NCBI GenBank assembly: GCA_016706545.1
Contig: JADJJK010000008.1
Location: forward strand, 124,001 to 188,000
Reading direction: 5' to 3'
DNA from: Myxococcales bacterium
Lineage (GTDB): Bacteria; Myxococcota_A; Polyangia; Haliangiales; Haliangiaceae
DNA: 64,000 nucleotides
Both the position numbers and the translations under genes were made by a program. Positions 55,777 to 64,000 of the stretch are shown here, one piece after another. Every line of letters starts with the position of its first letter. Within the stretch, counting starts at the first letter, position 1. Under the pieces are notes generated by a model, which worked only from the letters and a program-made list of their open reading frames with translations, was not told the origin of the DNA and did no database searches.

Positions 55777-58764
55777 ATGGACTTTCGTTCCGGGCTTCGC
55801 TCCCTCCCCCTGAGCGCCACGCTGGGTCTCTGCCTCACCGTGGCCGCCGCGGCAGCTCCCGCTGCGCCCGCGGAGTCTCGCTTTGTCCAGGACGAAGCTG
55901 TCGACGGGCTCAACCACCATGACCCTGCAGCCGGCGGCATCGTGGTCACCAAGGCCGCGGCGCTGCATGGCTCCGTGCGCAAGCTGCGCGGCGTCAAGTG
56001 GCAGCGCGCCGCGACCGTCTATGGCCCAGGCGACACCTGGGCAGACTTCGTGCGCTCCAGCGGTTCGCAGTGGCAGAGCGCGTGGGATCGCGCCACCAAC
56101 ACCCCGCTGCGGGTGTGGGGCGAGGGCATGGCCGCGCCGGGGTCGATGGCGTCCGAGGCGGTCGCCGAGTCGTTCGCGCGCGGCGTCCTGGCGGCTCACC
56201 TGGCGCTGTGGGCGCCGGGCGCCACACCCGCAGATTTTCGCCTGGTCTCGAACCACAGCGACGGAGACCAGCGCTCGGTCGGCTTCGTCCAGACCTACCA
56301 GGGCATGGACGTCCTGGGCGCGCAGGTCAGCTTCCGCTTCAAGAACGATCGCCTCTTCGTGATCGCGTCAGAGGCGATCCCGCACATCACGCTGTCGGCG
56401 CCGCCGCGGCGCGCGCTCCTGTCCGCGCCTCGGCTGCGGCAGCAGGTGGCGTCGCAGCTCTCGGGCCTTGGGCTGCCAGCGGCGGCGCAGATCCACACGC
56501 TCGCTGAGGCCCGGCCGGTGATCCTGCCGTTCGTTGGCGACGACGCCGTGCTGGGCCTGCGGGTGGTGGTGCCGCACGAGGTCGCGAGCGCCGGGGAAGG
56601 GCGCTGGACCCTCTACGCCGATCCGACCACCGGCGAGGCGGTCGCGTTCGAGACCCAGTCCTTCTACGCCACAGGTCGCGTGCTCTACAACGTGCCCAAC
56701 CGCTACCCGAGCGCGCCGCGCGCCAACCTCCCGGCCGCGCGCATGGGCGTCACCATCGCGGGCGCCGGCGCCCGCACCGCCGCCGATGGCACCGTCACCT
56801 GGTCGCCCGAGCTGCCGCAGACCCTGGTGACCTCGGTCAGCGGCGACCTGGTCAACGTGGTCAACAAGGCCAGCGCGGACCTCGCCACCGCGACGCTCAC
56901 CATCTCGCCGGGGCAGGACGTGGTGTGGAACGCCAGCGCCAACGCCACCGATGACGCGCAGGTCACCGTGGCGATCCATGCGCACCTGGCCAAGGAGTAC
57001 GTGCGCACGTTCGCGCCGAGCATGCCCACGCTGGACGCCGCGATCACCACCAACGTCAACATCAACCAGACGTGCAACGCCTCGTTCGACGGCAAGGACC
57101 TGAACTTCTACCGGTCGTCCACGCAGTGCGAGAACACCGGGCGCATCGCCGACGTCGTCTATCACGAGTTCGGCCACGCCATGCACTTCAACTCCCTAAT
57201 CCCCGGCGTCGGGCGGATGGACGGCGCCTTCAGCGAGGGCCTCTCGGACTTCCTGGCGGTGTCCATCACCGAAGATCCGGGCATGGGGCGCGGGTTCTTC
57301 TTCAACGACGAGGCGCTGCGGCACATGGATCCGGCCGGCCGCGAGCCGCGCTGGCCCGACGACTCCGGCGAGATCCACAAGACGGGCATCATCTTTGGCT
57401 CGGCGATGTGGGACCTGCGCAAGGACTTCATCACCCGCATGGGCCGCGCCGCCGCGGTCCCCGCCATCAATCGCCTGTTCTACGCCACCGTGCAGCGCGC
57501 CTCCGACATCCCCACCACCCTGGTGGAGGTGCTCGCCGCCGACGACAATGACGGCAACCTGGCCAACGGCACCCCCAACGAGTGCTCCATCCTCGAGCAG
57601 TTCGGGCGCCACGGCCTGCGCGCCTTCACCGGCGTCAGCGAGAGCCCTGCCACCGTGGTGGCCGGCCCGTCTCGCAAGACCACCGTGAGCTTCACCCTGC
57701 TCGGCCGCTCTCCTCGCTGCGCCTCGGACAACGTCAGCGAGGTGATGGTGGAGTACCGCCCAGGCCCCCGCTTCCTGCCGCAGGCCGGCTCGGTGCGCGC
57801 CACCCAGGGCGCGAACCCGGACACCTGGATCGCCGAGATCCCGCTGCCCACCTCGGACACCATGACCTACTGGGCCAACGTGACCTTGGCCAGCACGGTC
57901 AAGATCACGATCCCCGACAGCTACGCCGACTCCAAGTACCAGCTCTACGAGGGCGCCACCATGCCCCTCATGTGCGCGAACATGGATCAGAACCCCCTGA
58001 CCGCGGGCTTCACCGCCACGCCCGGCTGGGCGTGGGGCGCTCCGCCGGCCACTGGCAAGTTCGATCCGCGCGCCGGCTTCACCGGCAACAACGTGCTGGG
58101 CACCGTGCTCGGCGGCGACTACGCGCCCAAGGCCACCTACACGCTCACCCTGCCGCCCATCGACATCGGCAAGTACAGCGATGTTCGCCTGCAGTACCGC
58201 AGGTGGCTCTCGGTGGAGGACTCGCAGTTCGACAAGGCGACGATCTCCGCCAACGGCGCGGTGGTCTGGACCAACGCGAGCGAGGCGATGGGCGATAGCA
58301 GCTCCTTGCACACCATCGATCGCGAGTGGCGCTTTCAAGACGTCGCGCTGTCCGAGAAGATCCGTGGCAGCGAGCTGAACCTCAGCTTCGGGTTGACCAC
58401 GGATGAGGGGCTCGAGTTCGGCGGCTGGGCGATCGACGATCTGTGCGTCGTCGTCAACCCCTCGTCGATCTGCGGCGACGGCACGCTCAGCGGCGCCGAG
58501 CAGTGTGACAACGGCACCGCCAACTCCAACAAGCCCAACGCCTGCCGGGTCGACTGCAAGACCGCCACGTGCGGCGACTCGGTGGTCGACAAGGGCGAAG
58601 AGTGTGACGACGGCGAGGAGACCGACGAGTGCCTGGCGACCTGCTTCTCCAAGGGGGGCGCCGGCTGCTGCGACGCAGGCAGCAACCCGACGGCCCCGCT
58701 GGTCTTGTCGCTGGCGGTGGTCGGGCTGCTGGTGAGCCGCCGCCGCCGGCGGCGCGCGGCGTAG
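55777..58764 (+). CDS. Large secreted gluzincin metalloprotease with MYXO-CTERM tail
   Basis: Protein of 995 residues. A signal peptide is followed by a propeptide region (about 60-290; FTP/PepSY-like: VGFVQTYQGMDVLGAQVSF, WTLYADPTTGEAVAFET). The zinc site is HEFGHAMH (about 463-470) and the third ligand comes from AFSEGLSDF (about 485), as in thermolysin-type gluzincins. C-terminal beta domains and a Cys-rich repeat (ICGDGTLSGAEQCDNG, CGDSVVDKGEECDDG) follow. It ends in GAGCCDAGSN, a hydrophobic helix and RRRRRRAA, the MYXO-CTERM sorting pattern. It is likely released from or fixed to the outer surface for prey degradation. Confidence 0.88.
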   Translation: MDFRSGLRSLPLSATLGLCLTVAAAAAPAAPAESRFVQDEAVDGLNHHDPAAGGIVVTKAAALHGSVRKLRGVKWQRAATVYGPGDTWADFVRSSGSQWQSAWDRATNTPLRVWGEGMAAPGSMASEAVAESFARGVLAAHLALWAPGATPADFRLVSNHSDGDQRSVGFVQTYQGMDVLGAQVSFRFKNDRLFVIASEAIPHITLSAPPRRALLSAPRLRQQVASQLSGLGLPAAAQIHTLAEARPVILPFVGDDAVLGLRVVVPHEVASAGEGRWTLYADPTTGEAVAFETQSFYATGRVLYNVPNRYPSAPRANLPAARMGVTIAGAGARTAADGTVTWSPELPQTLVTSVSGDLVNVVNKASADLATATLTISPGQDVVWNASANATDDAQVTVAIHAHLAKEYVRTFAPSMPTLDAAITTNVNINQTCNASFDGKDLNFYRSSTQCENTGRIADVVYHEFGHAMHFNSLIPGVGRMDGAFSEGLSDFLAVSITEDPGMGRGFFFNDEALRHMDPAGREPRWPDDSGEIHKTGIIFGSAMWDLRKDFITRMGRAAAVPAINRLFYATVQRASDIPTTLVEVLAADDNDGNLANGTPNECSILEQFGRHGLRAFTGVSESPATVVAGPSRKTTVSFTLLGRSPRCASDNVSEVMVEYRPGPRFLPQAGSVRATQGANPDTWIAEIPLPTSDTMTYWANVTLASTVKITIPDSYADSKYQLYEGATMPLMCANMDQNPLTAGFTATPGWAWGAPPATGKFDPRAGFTGNNVLGTVLGGDYAPKATYTLTLPPIDIGKYSDVRLQYRRWLSVEDSQFDKATISANGAVVWTNASEAMGDSSSLHTIDREWRFQDVALSEKIRGSELNLSFGLTTDEGLEFGGWAIDDLCVVVNPSSICGDGTLSGAEQCDNGTANSNKPNACRVDCKTATCGDSVVDKGEECDDGEETDECLATCFSKGGAGCCDAGSNPTAPLVLSLAVVGLLVSRRRRRRAA

Positions 58765-58825
58765 CGCAGGCGCTGCCGCGCGAAGGTCTCCTCGTGCGAG
58801 CGATCGCGGGCCCCGCAGCCGGGAC

Positions 58826-59287
58826 CTAGAACGCGCCGGGGGCGCGGCCTGCCTGGCGCGGCGGCTGGCCCGCCGCGAGCTCGGCAGCGTCCACCCATCC
58901 ATCGCCGTTGCGATCAAACCGGCCCAGGCGCTGGGCCACCTTGGGGGGCGTCTCGCCCGGCCCCAGCCGGCCATCGCGGTTGACGTCAAAGCGCGCCAGC
59001 AGCTTGGCAAACCGCTCCTGGCGGCGCGCCGGATCACGCCGCGCCTGGCGCGCCCGCGCCACCTCGCGCAGCTCCTGGCGGTCCAGCATGCCATCGCCGT
59101 TGGCGTCAAAGCGGCGGAGCAGGCGCTCCACCGGATCTGCGGCGCGCCCGCCGCCTGGGCTGGCCACAGCCGAGGACAGCGGCGCCATGACGGCGAGCGC
59201 CGCCAGCGCCGCGAAGAGCGGGGCGGCGAACTTGGAGACGAGCGAAGGGGGATGTCCGGTGGTGCGCGAGGTCTCTTGAAGTTGCAT
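58826..59287 (-). CDS. Secreted EF-hand protein
   Basis: Protein of 153 residues. An N-terminal signal region (FAAPLFAALAALAVMAPLSS) is followed by three EF-hand loops: DANGDGMLDRQE, DVNRDGRLGPGE and DRNGDGWVDAAE, each with Asp/Asn at the calcium positions and Glu at the last. The function is presumably calcium binding in the periplasm. It is convergent with the large protease gene. Confidence 0.85.
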   Translation of the reverse strand: MQLQETSRTTGHPPSLVSKFAAPLFAALAALAVMAPLSSAVASPGGGRAADPVERLLRRFDANGDGMLDRQELREVARARQARRDPARRQERFAKLLARFDVNRDGRLGPGETPPKVAQRLGRFDRNGDGWVDAAELAAGQPPRQAGRAPGAF

Positions 59288-59328
59288 GATCCCAAGACTC
59301 GAACCACCGCGCTCCCGTTAATCCTCGT

Positions 59329-60627
59329 TTAGCCGAGGACGCCGGAGCGTCGCCGCGCGCGCCGCGGGCGCTCAGCGCTTGCCCGCTCCTCGGCGAGCGC
59401 GCGGACAAACTGCACGATGGCGCTCGGCGCGTAGTTGACCATCGTCGCGCCCACCAGCTCCAGCACCGCCTGGTTGCCTGGCGAGGCCTCCCCGAGCACG
59501 GCGATCTTGCACGAGGTCTGGTTCTCCAGGCTGCGCACGTACATCCCCAGCTCGAGCGCGTTCATGGATCCGCCCAGGGTGGCGTCCACCAGCAGGAGAT
59601 CGGGGAGCTCTGCTTGCGCCTTGGCGGAGGCGTCGGCGCCGTCCGGCGCCTGCGCGACGAGCGTGCGCGGGTTGGCGCGGCGCACCAGGCTGGCGAGCCA
59701 GCGACCGCGCGCGGGGTTGCTGTCCACCACAAGGATGCGCAGGGGCGGCTTGTGGGAGTTGCTGCGCTCGATGACCGCATCGAGCTGGAGCAGCACCTCG
59801 GCCACCGAAGGCGGTCGCGCGTCGGGCTCCTTGACCAGGAGCCAGTCCACCAGGTCGCTCAGCTCGGGCGGCAGATCCGGGCGCAGCTCCAGCAAGGTCG
59901 GAGGAGCGCGGTCCACGTGGCCGCGCAGCACGTGCTCGAGCTCTGGATCGTAGAAGAGCGGCTTGCCGGTGGCCAGCTCCATCGCCACCGCGCCCAGCGA
60001 GTACAGATCGATCGCCTCCGCGGCCATGGGGTCATCGGGGCCGGCCTGGCCCTGGATCACCTCCGGCGCGAAGATGCGGCCGTGCGGACCGATGGCCGGG
60101 ACCTGCGACATCGAGAAGCGGCCGAGCACCACCCGGCGCACCCCGGCGCGCGGCGGAAAGAGCAGCACGGACGAGCCAGAGACGTCGCCCACGGCCATCC
60201 CTGCGGCGTGGCACATCGCCATGGCCTCCACCACGGCGCGCCAGATCGCCACGACCTCCGCGTCCGGAAGCGGCGCGCGCACCAGCAGCTCCGAGAGCCG
60301 CTCGCCGAGGACCCGCTCGGCGACCACATACTCCGTGCCCTGGTGGTTGCCCAGCGCGTAGATCGCCGCCGCGGGCGGCCCAGCGATGGTGCTGCACTGC
60401 CGGGCCTCCGGCAACAGCCGCGGCGCGTTGCTGTCTCGCCAGGCCAGCTTGAGCGCCACGAGCCGGTCGAGCAGCATGTCTCGCGCCTCGTACACCGCGC
60501 CGGTCTCGCCGCGCGACAGAAAGCTCATGATCTGAAACGTGGAGTCCACCACCTCGCCCATGCGCAGCGCCGGCGTCTCGCTGTCGCGAAACCCCACCGG
60601 GACCTGGATGAGCTGGCTCTTGCTCAC
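59329..60627 (-). CDS. Pseudokinase fused to a degenerate receiver domain
   Basis: Protein of 432 residues. Residues about 30-285 have a Ser/Thr kinase fold: G-x-x-G (SRGETGAVYEARD) and VALKLAW with K60. But the catalytic loop is AVGDVSGSS (H-R-D-x-K-x-x-N replaced, only the Asp at 148 remains), and the DFG motif reads LGRF (168-171), so it cannot bind metal normally. Residues 296-415 are a receiver domain: ILVVDSNP (D302) and LLLVDATLGG (phosphoacceptor D348); the conserved Lys-Pro is Ala-Pro (400-401). The GTG overlaps the stop of the glycosylase gene (GTGA). Confidence 0.85.
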   Translation of the reverse strand: MSKSQLIQVPVGFRDSETPALRMGEVVDSTFQIMSFLSRGETGAVYEARDMLLDRLVALKLAWRDSNAPRLLPEARQCSTIAGPPAAAIYALGNHQGTEYVVAERVLGERLSELLVRAPLPDAEVVAIWRAVVEAMAMCHAAGMAVGDVSGSSVLLFPPRAGVRRVVLGRFSMSQVPAIGPHGRIFAPEVIQGQAGPDDPMAAEAIDLYSLGAVAMELATGKPLFYDPELEHVLRGHVDRAPPTLLELRPDLPPELSDLVDWLLVKEPDARPPSVAEVLLQLDAVIERSNSHKPPLRILVVDSNPARGRWLASLVRRANPRTLVAQAPDGADASAKAQAELPDLLLVDATLGGSMNALELGMYVRSLENQTSCKIAVLGEASPGNQAVLELVGATMVNYAPSAIVQFVRALAEERASAERPRRARRRSGVLG

Positions 60628-61277
60628 GGCGTGTCCAGGTGTCGCCACATGTACCAGCTCCCCACCGAGCGGAACGGCCGCCAGGGCTCGGCCAGCCGCT
60701 CCAGCGCCTCCGCAGAGGGCAGGGCCCGCAGCCGGAAGTGGCGCTGTGCGCCCTTCTTCACGCCAAGGTCTCCCACCGGCAGCACGTCTGGCCGGCCCAG
60801 CGCGAACATGAGGAACATGTCCACCGACCACGGCCCGATGCCGCGGACCGGCAGCAGCGCCGCCGCGATCTCCTCGTTGGACAAGGTGTGCAGCGCCGCC
60901 GGCCGCAAGCGCCGCGAGGTGACGTGGGCTGCCAGGTCCTTGACCGCCAGCGCCTTGGCCTGGGACAAGCCGGCCTGGCGCAGCTTGGCGACCTCCGTCG
61001 CGGCCAGCCGGCGCGCGCTGGGAAACCGGCCGCGGGGGAACAGCGTCAGGAAGCGCTTGTAGATGGTGCCGGCCGCCTTGCCCGAGAGCTGCTGGTACAC
61101 GATCGCGCGGGCCAGGTGCTGCACCGGCTGGCGCGTGGGCTGCCAGTTCGGGACGCCATGCGCCGCGACCAGCGGAGCGAAGCGCGAGTCGATACGCACC
61201 AGATGGCTGGCGGCAGCGTGCCAGTCGGGACAGGTCACCACGAGCCGCAGTCTACACGGCGTGGCACTTTGGATCAC
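60624..61277 (-). CDS. DNA-3-methyladenine glycosylase (AlkA-like, HhH-GPD)
   Basis: Protein of about 217 residues. The core matches the HhH-GPD glycosylases that remove alkylated bases: ARAIVYQQLSGKAAGTIYKR, then LRQAGLSQAKALAVKDLA, LLPVRGIGPWSVDMFLMFAL with the catalytic Asp after the helix-hairpin-helix, and WRPFRSVGSWYMW. The start is unsure; GTG at 61277, 61241 or 61292 would all be in frame, and 61292 abuts the fusA terminator. It is cytoplasmic DNA repair. It is co-translated with the pseudokinase downstream. Confidence 0.85.
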   Translation of the reverse strand: MIQSATPCRLRLVVTCPDWHAAASHLVRIDSRFAPLVAAHGVPNWQPTRQPVQHLARAIVYQQLSGKAAGTIYKRFLTLFPRGRFPSARRLAATEVAKLRQAGLSQAKALAVKDLAAHVTSRRLRPAALHTLSNEEIAAALLPVRGIGPWSVDMFLMFALGRPDVLPVGDLGVKKGAQRHFRLRALPSAEALERLAEPWRPFRSVGSWYMWRHLDTP

Positions 61278-61292
61278 CTCGCGCGACACCAC

Positions 61293-61329
61293 GTGAAAAA
61301 GGCGACGCCGGAAACCGGTCGTCGCCTGG
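61293..61329 (-). terminator. Rho-independent terminator of fusA
   Basis: Read leftward, GGCGACGACCGG pairs with CCGGCGTCGCC across a TTT loop (one bulge), followed by TTTTT. It ends 37 bases after the fusA stop and directly before the glycosylase frame. Confidence 0.85.
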
Positions 61330-61365
61330 AGGTCGCAAACGCCAGCGCTGGCGTCCGTGCGGGCC

Positions 61366-63507
<2,142 letters not shown>

Positions 63508-63551
63508 GGGACGTCTCCGTAAAGCCTCGAAAAGTTGGGCAAGGCGCGGGA

Positions 63552-63580
63552 TGACTACCCCGTTTAGCGAGGAGGGTCAA
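63552..63580 (-). promoter_or_regulatory. Candidate fusA promoter
   Basis: Read leftward, TTGACC (63580-63575) and TAGTCA (63557-63552) are 17 bases apart, about 45 bases before the GTG. The -35 box is good, the -10 box weak. Confidence 0.35.
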
Positions 63581-63639
63581 GAGCCGCGAGCTGGTCCGCC
63601 ACGCGGCCTCGTTCATCTGCTTGAATTTGCAGCACCTAC

Positions 63640-64000
63640 ATGAGCGGCCCGTCTGCTATGGTCGCGACCGTGCCGGCCATCGGCTGCCTCGACGACAACG
63701 TCGCCACCGAGTTCGTTTCGGGGGCGCTCTCGGCCGCGCACGTGGCCCGGGTGGAGTCTCACCTCGCGTCCTGCGCCGAGTGCCGATCCCTGGTGGCGGC
63801 GCTCGCCACCACCGGCAGCCAGGACAGCGACCTGCACACCCAGCCCCGGTCCATCGGCAAGGCCGCCACGCTGCCGGCGCCGACCACCGGCACCAGCTTG
63901 GCGGTGGGCGACCGGGTCGGCCGCTACCTGATCCTCGGCGCCATCGGCGCTGGCGGCATGGGCGTGGTGTTCTCGGCCTACGATCCGCAGCTCGACCGCA
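63640..64000 (+). CDS. Ser/Thr protein kinase with N-terminal zinc-finger, cut by window end
   Basis: The first 120 residues are visible. Residues about 15-55 form a putative zinc-finger of the anti-sigma type (ESHLASCAECRSLV, H-x3-C-x2-C). After a linker the kinase domain begins: DRVGRYLILGAIGAGGMGVV, then FSAYDPQLDR, with an intact glycine loop. In Myxococcota many kinases carry this N-terminal zinc-finger. It is divergent from fusA. The catalytic loop lies beyond the window. Confidence 0.88.
   Translation, partial: MSGPSAMVATVPAIGCLDDNVATEFVSGALSAAHVARVESHLASCAECRSLVAALATTGSQDSDLHTQPRSIGKAATLPAPTTGTSLAVGDRVGRYLILGAIGAGGMGVVFSAYDPQLDR

Overview
The window is high-GC, gene-dense bacterial DNA whose markers point to the phylum Myxococcota (a myxobacterium). 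The markers are several Hanks-type Ser/Thr kinases, two secreted proteins ending in a MYXO-CTERM-like tail (Cys, hydrophobic helix, Arg cluster), MopE-type D-x-D-x-D-C-D-G repeat proteins, many lipoproteins and an EF-G of the mitochondrial-like kind. The genus cannot be fixed from sequence alone. No rRNA, tRNA or CRISPR array was seen. Both window edges cut Ser/Thr kinase genes.

Layout. 1-2.9 kb: partial kinase and a secreted metzincin protease with seven FG-GAP/VCBS repeats; a decayed response-regulator scrap lies just after it. 3.2-5.2 kb: a two-gene formaldehyde detoxification operon (frmA, frmB). 5.2-9.1 kb: a tightly coupled minus-strand operon of unknown function, consisting of a DAO-type FAD enzyme, an XRE-like HTH protein carrying a 15-copy 9-bp minisatellite, and a MinD/ParA-like ATPase with an altered P-loop. 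9.7-12.5 kb: a repeat-rich membrane protein, a cold-shock protein and a YkgJ-like Cys-cluster protein. 12.5-16 kb: a mobile-element graveyard (IS630 remnant, RAYT-type HUH transposase overlapping a HEAT-repeat gene, IS66 TnpB remnant) abutting a kinase. 17.3-20.5 kb: a haem-oxygenase-like di-iron protein, a polysaccharide deacetylase and a Cys-rich bufferin-like lipoprotein.

20.7-26.2 kb: an operon (lipoprotein, PpiC-type prolyl isomerase, HupE/UreJ membrane protein, DUF3604 lipoprotein) divergent from a TetR regulator; two inverted repeats and a good sigma70-like promoter lie between them. 26.2-38.1 kb: a beta-structured lipoprotein, a crotonase, PEP carboxylase, an ABC-F ATPase translationally coupled to a PilZ protein, a DUF3060 protein and a methylsuccinyl-CoA-dehydrogenase-like flavoprotein. 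38.3-45.3 kb: two coupled MopE-like secreted proteins (one VWA/MYXO-CTERM, one with a sulfatase-modifying-factor fold interrupted by a carbohydrate-binding-like insert), a DTW-domain tRNA enzyme and a GYF_2/TIGR00266 protein.

45.4-52.9 kb: an overlapping four-gene set of HAMP/SpoIIE phosphatase (frame broken inside a 9-bp repeat), TonB-dependent receptor, TPR protein and PhnD-like periplasmic protein. This looks like one outer-membrane-to-phosphatase signalling or uptake unit. 53-64 kb: a three-domain FKBP lipoprotein, an APH-type kinase, a large MYXO-CTERM gluzincin protease, an EF-hand protein, a pseudokinase-receiver fusion coupled to an AlkA-like glycosylase, fusA with a clear terminator, and a divergent zinc-finger Ser/Thr kinase cut by the window end.

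Recurring theme: short tandem repeats with units of 9, 12, 15 or 24 bp, mostly multiples of three, occur at many unrelated loci. In one case such a tract coincides with a reading-frame break. The strongest candidates for undescribed biology are the FAD/XRE/MinD operon, the phosphatase-TonB-TPR-PhnD unit and the pseudokinase-receiver protein.
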